From positions 62,001-126,000 of the forward strand of contig OZ234503.1 in NCBI GenBank assembly GCA_965153455.1: a stretch of 64,000 bases of DNA, in the 5' to 3' direction. The notes under the pieces are model-generated. The model had not been told where the DNA came from. It made no database searches and saw only the letters and a program-made list of their open reading frames with translations. Positions 22,988-36,526 of this stretch are shown one piece after another (the stretch's first letter is position 1; the number at the start of each line of letters is the position of its first letter). Position numbers and translations under genes: made by a program. The stretch is from Sphagnum compactum. Its lineage: Eukaryota; Bryophyta; Sphagnopsida; Sphagnales.

Positions 22988-24195
22988 CGTGGTTGTTGTT
23001 CCGGATAAAATTCAAACCTCGTACTTAAAATCTCTTGCTAGTACTGGATCGAGCTAGTGGATCTTAATCCAGTGCTCTAGCAGCTGCTACTTCCGGGTGT
23101 GCTACACGAGCTGATCTAGTTCATCGCCACCGGTTCCAGGGAGATCTAGAAAAGAAGCAGTGTCCTCGATTCGCCGAACTTATCTTCCAATGAAGAACTG
23201 AGGTAAGTAGAACTCGTGTATCGCTCGGTACGCGGGATTGTACTTGTTTTTACGGTTGCACAAAGTTGGCAGAAAAAGGTACACAACGAAGCCCCGGGAG
23301 TCCGTAAACACTAGACACGAGGAAATAGCGGAGGAGCATCACGGACATCCCCATTAATGTTAGCGTTTTTAAAAATTAAAAGAATTGGGGCGAGTTTCTG
23401 CCACTTGGCGACAAAACAAATACAATAAAATAAAAAATCCATTACGACTCATACAAAGGATTTTGTTTTGGGTCAACGAGACGCGCCAAGGTCGCCAGAC
23501 TCCAAGGAAAAAAAGTTAGACAATAATTATTATTGTCTGAAATGCGAGCAGCTCCCTGGAAATATTTCAGAATTCTTGTTTTTTTGTTTTTCTATTTTCC
23601 TTTCTTACTTATAGCCAAATTTGGCTAATTCTTCTTGTGAATGATCCTCATTTTGTGTGTGGGTTTCTTTTGTTACTTCTTTTCTTTTGTGGCGAGATTT
23701 TCTCACTTGGGCACACAAAAAAGGGGCTATGTGCTATGAATTGTACAAAGGGTTTTTTTGTGGAAAAAAAAGGCCCAAATTTGTCATATTTTTGAGCAAA
23801 ACAAAGTTGAATTTGCCCTATTTAAGACCATAAGTTCTTGAATGTATATATTGGGGTTTGAGAAAAACTCTTACTTTTTCTCTGTGACCTCTAGCCAAAT
23901 TTGTGGCGGAAACCTCCTGTGGATGATAAGCAGTCCACCTACGTCACAAATTTGAGAAAAGAAAACCCGGATGTGCATTGTGGATAGATACCGAAATTGG
24001 GGGAAATTTCTTTAAAAAAACGGCGGTCATCTTTTCTGAGTTGTCCGTTGTACCTTGCCACTAACCTCATGGGAGACTGTAGTGTCTGATTTGGTTGTCA
24101 CACTACTAACGGCCTTTCAGGTGAACTAGCGGACTTACTTATGCTGGTACCACGGTTAAAACCAGTTTGGGCCATCACCTGTACTCAGTAAGAAT
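22988..24195. other. Upstream region of the membrane-protein gene
   Basis: GC content is higher near 23,000-23,320, as expected for a promoter and 5' leader. The rest is AT-rich with T-runs. No ORF of interest is seen. Confidence 0.4.
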
Positions 24196-24902
24196 CAGTG
24201 TTGTGAAAGTATCCGTGTTGTCAGTGTTAAAACTAGGGTTTAGGGTTAAGTTTTTTTGACCGGGACCTGAGCTCACATTTTTTCTTTTGTTGGAATCGAC
24301 ACAAGAATCGAGCATTGGACATAGTTTTTTTTTTTTTTGGTTAGATCTGGAATAGAGCTCACATCTTTTTGTTTGAACCGGCACAATAACGGAACAACGA
24401 ATTAGTCTTTTGCTAGTCTTTTTGTTTGAACTGGCCAAAAATTGAACATTGGAGTTAGTCTTTTGCTAAATCAAAACCCAAAACTGAACCCATGAAAAAA
24501 CATTTTTGAAAAAAGGAACAAGTTCTTTAAGTAGACAAGTTTTTTTGTTTTTTTAAAAAATCAACAAGTAGGCTCAACTTCAGAGTTAAATATACTTTTT
24601 ATTAGTTGTTGAAGTCCATAGTTATATAAACCTGAATTTTAATTTAATATAAAACTTTATATTGATACAATATTTAACATAGGGGAGTGTGTAATGTTCT
24701 ACATGGAATGAGACCCAATTTTCAACTGGGCCAAAGGGATCTTGAATTTGAAAATTTGTGTCAGAATCGGAACTACATGGTTTTTTAATTCGAAGAACCA
24801 AGCACAAAACTATATGTGAAGAACCTTCTTTTTTTGTGTTTTTTTTAAGAATCAAAATTGGGACCAAAGGTTCTTTTATAAAACAAGAGCCACACAACAC
24901 TA
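24196..24902. mobile_element. Non-autonomous hAT-like element, copy 1
   Basis: It begins CAGTGTTG and ends CAACACTA. It shares internal blocks with the element at 46,097 in the same order: GGGACCTGAGCTC / GGACCCGAGTTGAC, GTTGGAA..GACACAAGAA, GGGGAGTGTGTA, ATCTTGAATTTGAA, and a closing CACACAACACT. Target duplications are not recognisable. A second CAGTGTT at 24,222 leaves the exact left end uncertain. Confidence 0.6.
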
Positions 24903-25479
24903 GGACAAACTCCAATTTTTGTTAGAAGGAACCCACAAAGGGGGATGGGGCACAAATTAATCAACTCAAGAAAGTATAAAGGAGGGATGAAGCATCAATT
25001 GAAGGTGTTGGTCTTCCTTTCTTTAGGAAAGATGTTTCAATGACACCAAATAAATTTAAAGTTCTCTCCCAAACTTATTTGCTTATTAGCATTTCTGATC
25101 AAGTGGGGCCTTTAATTACATCAAAGGGAGTCAATGAAAAGTTTAGGATTGTCTTCACCAAGTCCCAACCTTTGTATGAAATTGAGAAGAGCTAGTTATC
25201 CTAGATTTGTACTTATACTAATGAGGTTGCATCTTTTGTCTAAATACCAAAAGAAAAGAGCATTTGGCTAAAAAGACCATTCTCTCTCAAGTCCCATAAA
25301 AGGGTTAGAGTGAACTAGCAGCCACCAATGCACCAGTTGACCGTTATGTCCACTGGATGGGCTGCGTTATTTCATTCAACGTCAAATGGGTGTCATCACA
25401 ATCCATTTCTTTTCGTTATTGACCATTGTACTCTTTTTTTGGGGGCTTCTTTTTTACTGTTTTTCTCTTGGACCTGACC
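24903..25479. other. Spacer stretch without features
   Basis: It is AT-rich, with short ORFs only and no recognisable motif. Confidence 0.4.
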
Positions 25480-26060
25480 TCACACATAACTACCTTCCTC
25501 ACCTTCCTACCCTCATAAATATTGTACCAACTTTGGTACTTTACTAATTATCCTTTTTTCACATAGCTACTTTAATAACTAATTATCCTACTGACTTAAC
25601 TACTATACTAACTACTTACCTTACTAACCTAGCTACCCTGTTAACTACATATTTTATTAACTTAACTTTCTTATTGACCTAACCATTATACTAACTACCT
25701 ATTCTATTGACCTAGTTACATTACTATTTACCAACACTATATACATAACCACCTTATTGACATAAGTATTTTACAAATTTAGTCATCTTATAAGGTAATT
25801 TGTTTCTTACATACTAACTTGTCTATTCACATGGCAACTTTGTTAGTGTAACCTTTTTCCTACCTATTAACTTGCCTACCTATATGCTCACCTGCTTTAA
25901 GAACCTATTTACTTTACTCCTTGAACTTTGTTTTTACTTACTAACTAGCCTACTAACCCAACTACCGACCTATATACATACTACCTATGCACCCACCTTC
26001 CTACCTATCACTATGTTCACCTACCTACCTATGTTTTTTACATAGCCAAATACTTAACTA
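25480..26060. repeat. Degenerate CTAC/CTAA simple-sequence tract
   Basis: Variants of ACCTACCTA, ACTAACTAC and TTACTAACCTAGC repeat irregularly for almost 600 bp, ending in the C-runs at 26,080-26,101. A short related run (TACCTACCTACC) is at 41,618-41,650. Confidence 0.75.
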
Positions 26061-26866
26061 ATTACCTATTTACTTTTCCCCCTCCCCCCCTCTTAGCCCC
26101 CCAATCCTACCTATCAATTTATTAAAGTTCGCCTTAATTCATGGATGATGAACATAGGTCCCCATATGTAGTTATTACAAACAATTTATAATGGAAACAA
26201 TGACATAATTGCAGCCACTTTGGTTTAGATAATGCATATTTTATTAAATTTTGTTTACTTAATTTATTTATAGAATGGACATTATTATAATACATTTTTT
26301 CATGTAATTATTATAAATATATACTATTGGATTATGGTTTAGGTTTAAAGTTTGGACACATAAATTAATTAATAATTTTTTCACAAATCTATAGTCATTA
26401 ATTTAAACTAGGCTAAATTTGGGAGAAATTTTTTAGGGTTTAGACATATGTGAAGAGTGCAACTTCATTCTATATCTTTGTCAAAGAGAGTGAGAAAAAA
26501 AATTAGTTTAGAGAGATCACACAAAGATAAGAGACACATCTATTCTTTTGGTTTTTACAAAATTTATTTGACTTTTTTTTTAAAATTAATGTTTTTTTTT
26601 TTGTGAATAAATCTTTGTAGTTTAAAAGTTTTAAAATTTGGTTTCTAAATTTTTTTCTTTAAAAAAAAAATTGTTTTGCATTATATAATTTGTATGTTTT
26701 GTATAATTTTTTGGGTTTAGGGTATATATCACTAGGATTTTGTTTGTTAGGGTTGGTATAAATAGGGTTGTAATACGGCTTATGAAAAAATATCATTTGA
26801 TTTTTAAAGTTATTCCTTATGATTTAATGTTTAGGAATTTGGTTCGTGTATATTTTAGGACTCAAT

Positions 26867-29800
26867 TCAACCAATTCTGAAAACTTCACCTTTCGGATCA
26901 TATTCCATTTTTTCTATTGTGTTTGAAGTAATTGTGTACCTGTGTTTTGGGAACCAAGAGAAATAGTTGAAATACATCATATCCTCAACAGAAGTTGAGT
27001 GTATTGTGGATATCATATCGCAATCTTGCACCCCAAAATCACAATGTGAAGGAATTTTGCAAATGAAAATTGTTGTGTTAATAGCCTTGTATAACACCCA
27101 CTATTAGACAGATGGGCTAGTAACTTCATTATTTAGGTTATTTCAAATTTCTTGTGTTAATGAGAACCTTGGATGACCCATCATTTGACAGGTCAGCTAA
27201 GTTCAAAAAATAGATAAATCTGAAGCCTTCATTGATTTATGCTATTGTTTAAATTTATTTTGTGTTATCAACTATTTTATACAATTCTATTTGTTTCAAA
27301 AAAAAATTTGAGCTTGGGAGGTTTTCATCTCAGCAAATATGCTGAAATTTCATTTCTAGTGTTTTTAAATGGTGATTCACCTCATTGTTGGATGTTTTCA
27401 TTTTCTTGCACAAAATAACATGTATGGTCACTTTCTATTTAATTTAGCATCAAGGAGCTCTTGAAAAGATGTGGGATGGCCATTGTTGCAATTGAGAACA
27501 CATGGTATGATGACCTCTTAATTATTTCCCTTAAAACTCCTTTTCCCTAAAACATTATTTCTTAGTATATCTTATTAGTTGCTCCCCTCACCAACAATTA
27601 AAATTCCTTAAACCTACATTCACTCAAAAAAGAAAAGTTAAACATTTGTTCAACTTCTACAAGTTCCTAATTTGGATTTGACACTTGATTTGTAATCATG
27701 CATTTTCATACCATGCTCTGCTCATTCACACTTTTGTTTACTTAATATCACATTTTCATAATTGCACGAAAAATGTGATACATGTTGTGTTCCAAGTGTG
27801 CTAAGTTACAAGATATGTAAAACCCCAAATGTAAACACCACCCTCTATCTAAGCCAATCTACAGCAACGGCTTCAGTGCCTGATTGAAATGGGGAGTTGA
27901 ATGACATTTTTCTGATTATGTTCCTGGAAGTGGCCTAGCCAACTTCATGATTTAGTCCAACCATTGCTCTTGGCGGTGTAACACAAAGGTAAAATTCAAA
28001 TATTTATGTAATTGTTTGAACAAAATTTTGAAGACATATTATTGCATTTTTAGACACCCAATGTTGGGAGCTAGTGAACTAAGTTGAATGTAGTGGTTAC
28101 TAACCATTGCCATTCATGCATGCTAATGGTAATGGTCTTATAGTTTGTGAATGGAAATCACAATGATATGAACATAGTAGTTATTATTTTGTTTGTTTCC
28201 GCAGAAATTGACATAAGGATTAATTTCACAATGTCACTGGAATTTTTGTTTACAAGAACACTCATATCTTTACGAGAACATATCCCCCTTTCTTTTGCAC
28301 ATCAATTCATGAAAAAAATCCATTGATTGGAACCTTCGTATTTTGTTTGAAATAATCTAGTATTGATTATGATGAAAGCTAATCTACATTCACAAAATTC
28401 AATGGATTCTGTACATGTAATCTTATAACTTTACTAAATGAATTTCTATAAATAGACTAATTCTTTCATAATCCCAGAAACTCTGGACCCAAATAAGTGG
28501 GATATATTTGTAAAACAAATTGCTATTGCAGAATAGATTTGCAACACATGACCATACAGAATAAAATACTTAAGTAATTCTCGCCATTCACTATTCTTCA
28601 TTACTAAATTCCTTCATACACTTTAAAGGTGAGAAGTGTTTGCATAGGAGAGAGAAGGGAATCATCTATGATCCAAAACTCTACTTTGGAATTCTACTCC
28701 AAAGTAGAGCTTCATATTGCCAATCATTCTCAAGAATCAATGCAGTTGTCATATGCAGCCATGTGAACTTTTGAGATAATTGGTTAGTGAGATAATCAAT
28801 TACTGTGGGGAGATCACCAGAAGATAATCAACTTTTCCATCCCCTATAGCAATATAAGAGCCAGAATCAAAAGCTAAAATGTAATTCGTTTGCACAAACA
28901 ATCAAGAATGTTCCAGGATCGCAGCCACTGCCAATGTCAATTCTGCCATTCCTAGCCTGCATATTCTATAATGCTTGTAGTTTTGCCCAGCAAGCAGTTG
29001 CCTTCGACAATTTCTGAGACTCCTTTTGTAAGTTTGCACCTCTGCTGATGAGGTTTTGCATAAGACATTTCCATGAAGCTATTCACAACTGCACAGTCTT
29101 CAAGGCCTGTCCAAGATTCTAATGTAAGTAAGTCCTGTTTAAGGTGGTCTCTCAACATGCCTGTAACCATCACTGTTGTTCAGACTTCTCTGCACATTTT
29201 CATTTTGGTTTCGTTCTTGTTTTGTGTTCAATAGGGTTGGTTTTCCTCTTATTGATGTTTGCTGATATGTACTGACAACATCTCCATTTTGCTGAGATGT
29301 TGCTCATATGTAAGTACTGAGAACTTCTCCAGATTGCTGATATATTGCGTGGGTGGGAATGCAATGCTGATTGCACTATGCAGCTGGTTTTTGATGTGCC
29401 TGCAAGGCAAGTGGGGTAATCTCTAGTCTTTTTCTTTTGACATGAATTGTCTTTACCGGCTTAGACTTTAGGAAGTGGGGATTTGGCCTTGAGCTGTTGG
29501 AAACATTATGAGATACCTGTAAGTAGAATGCACAGACCTGTTTTAATCTTATACAACCCATTGAGTCACACCTACTTGCGACACCCTCATGATTTTGAGC
29601 ATTATCTTTCCACGGCGTTTTGTTTGCCTTAATGAAAGAAACATTTGCAACACTGAATTTCTATGCTACAGATCAAAGTGTTCAGCAGCTCACACTGTTC
29701 TGAAAAACCTGGTTTGCTTAGGTCTCATCTACCTGCCACCAGAACACATGGTATCAATTCATAAGCTTTCATAAACTGAACAGTTGCTATTTTGGAAATG

Positions 29801-30833
29801 CCTTTAGGACCTTGAACGCTAAAGAAAATCTTATTCTGTGATGTAGATTGTTCAGATGGAGAGAGCTCATCAGCATTTGTTTCACAAATAGACTTGGCTT
29901 AATAGAGACAAAGGTAGCTGTGTGAGCCATTATGAACCTAACATGAGGAGACTTCTTGTTGTCATCAAAAGGTGAGATACTCTACATTGTATATCCAATC
30001 AAAAGGCAAGCAATTGTAATTGAAGGCTAAATTTGTTGTAAGTGGGATGGAAGCAGAATTCACGTGGAATTCCTAACGATGCATGAAACCTTGGTTGTGG
30101 ACAAGGCTTTTCTTCTATCAAACACGTTATCTCCTTCCTTCTGAATTCCATTGCTGGGTATTGTAGTGGTATGCCCAAATTGATAGTGTCAGTCCAAAGT
30201 AGTTACTGATTTGGTTGGGTCAGTGGGAACCACTATCCAGTTCCTGTGATCAGTTGATACTGGAATTTTGCATTGGGATTCTAATGAGGACTTGTGCAGT
30301 TGATTCTCACCTGATTCCATTCTGAATTTGCTCCTCACCAGTACTCACAGATGCCCCTTAGAGCCAAGGTTGAAGCTCTCAATCTGCAAAACAAACCTGG
30401 CCTCGTAGGCAACATGCCTATCTGATAACAAAAAATTGGACATCACACAGAGGAATGTCTGCTTTCCCACATTGTCGAGAGATCATATCAAGGTGCTTTT
30501 CAAGAATTAAGTTGCGTCTTGCTAGGACAAGGCTTTGAAATTTGAGATGGTAATCTATATGCCTAAAACTCCTTCTCAACTCTTTTCACATTTCAAACAT
30601 TCCATGTTCAAAGTATTTCCATCAGAATAACCAGTCAATTATCCGCCAAAGGTATCATGGAAAAGTCACAGAGACTCCATGGTTCTTTACAAGAGGAAAT
30701 GCTACAGCTATAATTTCACTCCACAACATATGTGCTACTATCATGACAGGCTGAGTTTACATTTATTTTCTTACATTTTCACACAGTGTTGTGAAAATTG
30801 ATTCATAGCAAACTCTATGGAAGAAATGTGGAA
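26867..30833. other. Inner half of arm 2, no recognisable gene
   Basis: It mirrors 17,004-21,066. The counterparts of the arm 1 ORFs remain open at 27,097-26,867 and 29,173-28,952 (minus strand). Nothing here is identifiable. Confidence 0.4.
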
Positions 30834-32548
30834 TTACTTGTCCGGCTCTTCAGCTAGATTACTTGCTACAATTTCCAAGAACTCTATGTCATCTCCATTG
30901 TCATCATGCATATCACCAGGTGGTTTCAGAAACAGCCCTCCCAAATCCAGTCGCGGATCAATGTTCTTACTCTCGTGTTCACCCCGTACAGTGGGTAAAG
31001 CACTCCCTTCTTCAACATGCCCAATTGAGAGAAATTCACCTGTGGAATCATACCGGGCATGAATAGCCCTGGAACCCGAAGGCCCTCACCTTGTTATCTG
31101 GGACCATGTACTCAAACAAGGTTTTCTTAGTTGCCGACATCCTGAGATTTGCCCCCACAGGTGGTCCTCCAACAGGGACTACAGCGGTAATATCGGCTCC
31201 TACAGCACCTGAGTGCGAATTAACTGATTCCAGAATTACCTTCTTTGCTTGAAGGATCTCATAAATCACCCAGAGGTCTTGCATACTGCAAATTACACGC
31301 AATTCCATTCAAGACGGTGTCACAGGTCCAATGCTCTATGCACAAATCGCTCATGTAAAAGCACTGGTCTACTCCTACACATTACAACATAACTTTATCC
31401 CATTCTTTCACATGTGCAGCCTGATTATTGAGAAGGAAAGATTTTGTGGGCATTAGAATGTTATGACATCATTCCCTGGGTATGTCGATTGGGTAAAATC
31501 TTGTGTGTGAACAGATCGAGTTGTGACCTCACCTCTATACCAAAAGATTACAGTGATGATAGTGTACATCGTCAGGATGCACCTCTCGACCCCATCAAAT
31601 GTGAAGAAACAACCACAATAATAACACCAAACACACAATCTGATATCGGGAAGATCCTTTGGTAGCTCTAAATTAGAACCTCTGGATGAGAGGATGCAAT
31701 AAGATCATGCTGTTATCTCATGTAGAAGTCAGGGAGCTTGCCTCTCGCCGAAACAATTGAAACGGCTTCGTTCGGACCAGTACTTGAGGTTCGTCAGCTT
31801 AGGAACGTCAGGCTTCCATTGTTGCTTGCCTATAATCTCCTCAAGCGCTGCCCTGTCCACACTGGCGATCTGCACACGTTGTAACTCGCATTCCAAGTGT
31901 TTGTCACCGTCGATGTCAAGATTTGCAGCATCCCCAAAGATACGCAGGCTGGATTTCACTGAATCCCTGGACTCGACTCTGTGCTTAATATCCAGCTGCG
32001 CTCGGTCCAATTGGAATAGCTCTTCGTCATCTTCATCGCATTCTGCAGTCACCAAAACCGAACAATTAGCATCCATCGAAGGTCTCTCATTTAGAGCTCC
32101 AGTTGACAAAATGTTCTTAAACACTACATCAGTTCGTTCACCCACTCGTATAGTCCAGAAAATCGAATGGTCAAGCTAAAGCAAGGCGGCAAAAGATCGT
32201 CCCAACAATGTACAACTTCGGTCTCTTGTCGATACTTGTCGATAACGCAAGTCGACTAAAGAAGAGCCGGTGAGTTTTGCAATATCCCCGAACGAGATCA
32301 GTGCATGAATCCTTACCCGTATTTGATTCGAAACGTTTGAGCCCCTCACGAAGACGATCGGCAGTCTCCTGCGATTCTTTGGAGCCCAGCTTGAAAATGG
32401 AGCCAATATTGTAAAGGATGGGACTCGAGCCTCTCCTGCTCGTCTTCACCAAAACATCCAAGAGCCGAACGCTACGCTCAGACTTCAAAGGGTCCATGGC
32501 GAAAGCAGCGTACTTTTCGTAGAGGTACTTTTGCCATGAATCAGCCAT
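30834..32548 (-). pseudogene. Possible gasdermin-like protein, copy B, frameshifted
   Basis: Exons 32,548-32,317, 32,123-31,778 and 31,285-30,834 mirror copy A with the same phases. Exon 2 is six bases longer (two extra residues before LKY). One extra base near 31,071 (TTCCAGGG against TTCAGGG) shifts the frame right after the RAFGF strand and ends the protein at 31,048, giving 271 residues. Past the insertion the ancestral frame is still open and keeps an acidic tail (DDIEFLEIVASNLAEEPDK) that copy A has lost. The truncation falls where the inferred pore-forming domain ends, so a shortened product is conceivable. I call it a pseudogene because the change is a simple frameshift. Confidence 0.5.
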
Positions 32549-33676
32549 TTCGTGAGTGAGCACCTTGCCTCTAGGAGCTGAGCTGATGCTGGAGAGAAAG
32601 GAAAATCGTCCGAGGAAGAGTATGGCTGTGAACGGGGGCACTGGAGAAAAACAACAGAGAGATACACCATCGAGCGAATACCAAATATATTTCAGAAGTT
32701 TCTACGCGTGAATCACTGGCTGTCGGTGCGATCTTTCAGTGTCGTTGCTGACCGTCCACGCGCAACGCGGCCCGACATAGGTGCACCTTCTGCTAAGATT
32801 TCAAGTGTAATACATCAAGTACTTGATGGAAGAGGCACCTACCAAAACTAATTTTCGTCAATCTTCGTTGAGACAAAAGGGATTCCAGTCCCCAAATCTT
32901 CCCGTGCAGGACGCGGAACAGTTCAAGATATGTACTTCCAATCCGTTCTTCACAACCCAACCTTACTGACACTCATCCTGTCTTTGCACGTCAATATTGT
33001 ACAGGCTATCTGGAAGGAGAATAGCAGCATCTCAAGATAAGTTATGTATCATAAGAAGCAATACAAAGCTCCAAGACCTCCACCGTCATGTCACACTGTT
33101 TTATACAACTTGGTGCATTCTCCAGTTTGCTTTGTTATTCTCATGTTCGTTTTTCTCTGTCTTGCTCAGCTTAGGCTATACCATCAATCAAATCGCAAGT
33201 GGGTTCTTTCCAAGTGAAAGTGAGAAGAACTGCGAAGTCTTCTTATTCAAGACAGTGATGCACAAGCACAACTATCATATGCTTTCTTCACATTTCCTAA
33301 ATACTTTCTCTACTATGTGCACTCTACTCTATTGAGCTATACCCCCATTTTGCTCCATTCTGGCCATGGCATTTCCTGCTGCTCTTCATTCCTTGTAAAA
33401 CTAATTGAGCACAAGATGCCTGCAAATCCAGCTCCAAAAGGTAACATATCTTTAACAGACTGTTGCACATCTTGGCATTAACAGTGAATCTAATCATATC
33501 TTTGTAGGGATCATTGTGCAAGATTCCCAGATCACAGCATTTTCATTCCATGAGATTCATTCTTCCTCCCTCTGTCCATTCAAGTTTTTGCTATCCCTGT
33601 GGCTTAGCACGTTGGAATCTGGGCATTCCCCTTCATCTTCAAGAAACATTACAAAATTGGATTCGTGTCTTTGTAG
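32549..33676. other. Flank between the two arm 2 genes
   Basis: It mirrors 14,217-15,343 and includes the tRNA-like block at about 33,328-33,354 (minus strand). No gene is seen. Confidence 0.5.
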
Positions 33677-36526
33677 CTAGCGATACTCATCACCACAATC
33701 CCCAGGGATTCCAGTGCCCTTCTCCACCACTGCATGAATCAATGCAACGTCTCCTTGATCAAGGCCTGGCAAAGAAAATTGAATATGCAACCTGCACAGT
33801 CACCCTCCACAAGGGTTGTCCAATTATCTAGGGCTTCCACAAGAAGACAGTCATATCAGAGACAATAGGAATCTTCAAAAGTTCCATTCAGCCCACAGGG
33901 TGTTACTGCACCAACAGAAACCATGAGCATCAATAGAAAATTAACAGGCATGGGGATCGATATTGTGCATTCACAAGACTGCCCTGCGGGCATAGACTCT
34001 TTGCCTCTGAGTGCACGTAGCCACAGCTGCTAGAGGAAGGGCAACAACAAGGGGATGGTGAAGGTGACAAAATGGTGACAGCTAACTCCATCAGGAGTTC
34101 GTTCCCACGTTGGACCTTACCTTGACATTGCAAGAGCTTTCCAGATTTCTCTATTGATCTGTTCACATAAGCATCCATTTGTTTGTTCATAACTGCCCAA
34201 ACCCCAGGAAAGCTAGGGCTTTATGGTCAGCCTGGAGACTCCCAAAAGAGGCACTAAGATTAAGGGACAAGATCTTTGATGCTTTTGGAGATAGTAATGT
34301 GCACATTGTATCAAAACATGAACATGGATAGAAATAGAGTCATATAGGGCAGAAGAGAGGTGGAACTTCACCTGGTTTGAGACAATTGGGATGGCACACT
34401 CCTCATAAAGTTTGGCCATGTGCAGAATGTCAAAATTTGTTAGCCCCAGCTCCTTTATCTTACCCTCCAGTTTAAGTGTATATAGCAACTTCATGGAATC
34501 GAAGTAATGGATATCTCTATAATCCCACCTGTAATCCACCACAACAATGCACGATGTAACCACTTAACTCTGATATCTAACGGACAGGTATGGGTAAAGA
34601 GGACCAAGTCAAACAAAAAGACACAGGTGTTGCACATTGGTAACATTAGGCTTGACAACAGCAGCATCCTTGCAATAGAAACTGAAAAGCCAAATGAACT
34701 CTCAAGTCTCTGGAAATTAGTGGTCATGGCATGTAAAGAACAGGGCACAAGAAGGTGAGCAGGGAGGATTTATTCATTTTAGGAAGCTGAGAGAGGCAGA
34801 CCCTGCTGCAAGGAACAAAGATAGCCCTAGATGAAAATAGTGGTTTTACATTTGGAGAGCAGATCTTTATGGTGAACCAATGAAGAAGAAATGTAAGTTC
34901 TGAAGGACAACCGTAAGAGCCATGGAGAAAAGCAAAATGACAGAAAATGATTAAGGTTCACTGCTCAGAGGAAGTAAACTGTGCTGTCGCATGAACTCAA
35001 AGGAAAACACAGAGACAAGAAAATGAAACTTCATCTTTGAGAGGACTGAAAACAATATCATCATGTTCAAAAGGTTTAAAACAAGAGAGATAAAAGGACT
35101 CAGAAAGAGACCCAGGCCAAACCCCATGCTGGTGAGCCCATGACATACAGCACATTGTGAAAATGCACTCACCAATGAAACTGGACCATGTCCAATGTAG
35201 ACACCCCATACGCTTGCGGGATCGATCAATGCTGGATTCCACCACCTCTCGTGTATTTGTACTGCTACTGCCTACACATCAGTCTCTTAGTGGTTTAACT
35301 TCTCTACATGTAGAGGGAATGGTCATGCTTGACCAAAGCTTTATGGCCCAGGATTGAATCCTCTTTCTCTCTTATTTGAGTGAGAAGACATCAAAATGAT
35401 TCTGCAAGAAGCACAGGCAGCTGAGAATTGGCTCAAAGGGGTTAAAACTTGGCAACCGATAGGAAAAGAAAGGTATTGATACAATGGCTAGAAAGAGATG
35501 TATCACTCCTAAGAGTATGCTGAAGACAGAAAGAGTGCCTTACCATAACGAGGGGCAAATTTTGTGAAGCCAAGGACAAGATTTGCACCCAGATACTCCC
35601 TCAAGAACTTGCCATAAATTTCTTCAGCAGGCCCATCTACAGCATAGATAGATTTTGCTTTGTTAATAAGATCTAAAGTACCAGTCGCCATGTATGAAAC
35701 AACAACTCCGACTACTAACATATGTGAAAGAAAGCCAGATCCATAGAACTTGGATATTTCACCAGCCTTGAACAAATCAATATTCTGAGACTTGTCGTCA
35801 TGTCCTTCACAGAGAACATCAGAATTTTGTAAATACTAGGCTATTTGTAAGAACTAGGGTTTCAGCATTCCCTGACAAAATTTGCAATTTTCAGATCTCG
35901 CTGCAAAACTGTAGTGCATTTAAACTAGGGTTTCAGCATTCCCTTACAACATTTACATTTTCCAGATCTTGCTGCAAAACCGTAGTGCATCTAAACTAGG
36001 GCTTCAGCATTCCCTTACAACAATTGCATCTTTCAGATCTTGCTGCGAAAGTGTAATGAATCTATTAGTGAAACAATCCAACAAACTGGGTCCCAAAGGG
36101 TAAAAAACTCACAGATGTCAGCCAAGTCGAAGACACCAAGGCCTGCAAAGGCGTATCGTTTCATCTCCTCCACTGCCTTCTTTTGGTCGATTTTGCCATG
36201 GCCTCCAGCCACCTGCCACATTCCTCAGACCACACAGCAAGACACCAATCCATGCATCATGAAGGAAGAAAACTCGTCATTTTACGATGTAGAATGAAAT
36301 CTGAACACAATTATCCAAGAGGGGGGAAGAAAGAGCGCGTGATTTTCAGGTTGCGTTGATTTCCTGGGAGAATTTCCAACAAGGAGAAGAGAGAGAGAGA
36401 ACCTGTGATAATCGCAGGAATTGAAAAGCTTCCAACTGAGCGAAGGGGAATGGAGCTGCCGTTGTTGGCCACGATGGAGGTCGTCGGTATCTCCGTGCGC
36501 CGATGATCTTCCTCAAGTTCCGCCAT
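33677..36526 (-). pseudogene. Aldo/keto reductase, copy B, with internal deletion
   Basis: Readable exons are 36,526-36,403, 36,223-36,113, 35,636-35,544, 35,261-35,173, 34,528-34,372 and a fused piece at 33,791-33,677. The fused piece joins the first 15 nt of exon 6 directly to the last third of exon 8, because 739 bp including exon 7 are missing. Exon 4 shares the one-base loss seen in copy A and has a second loss in a G-run (RKRMG then out of frame), removing the catalytic His context. Exon 5 is intact and keeps the ancestral GLTNFD, where copy A reads RLTNVD. It cannot encode a barrel. Confidence 0.85.
35855..36062 (-). repeat. Three 71-bp tandem repeats, arm 2 copy
   Basis: Inverted counterpart of 11,095-11,310 in the same intron, with all three units present. 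Confidence 0.8.

Larger units (their letters stand above)
21067..26838. other. Spacer of the palindrome
   Basis: This 5.8-kb stretch is not repeated in the two arms. It carries a broken membrane-protein gene, an intronic tandem duplication, a non-autonomous hAT-like element and a CTAC-rich simple repeat, listed separately. The remaining sequence is AT-rich and appears empty. Confidence 0.8.

Noticed and set aside
31050-31090. A tiny intron that would rescue the arm 2 gasdermin-like frame
   Set aside because: The only GT...AG pair that removes the shift spans about 21 nt, far below the minimum plant intron size.
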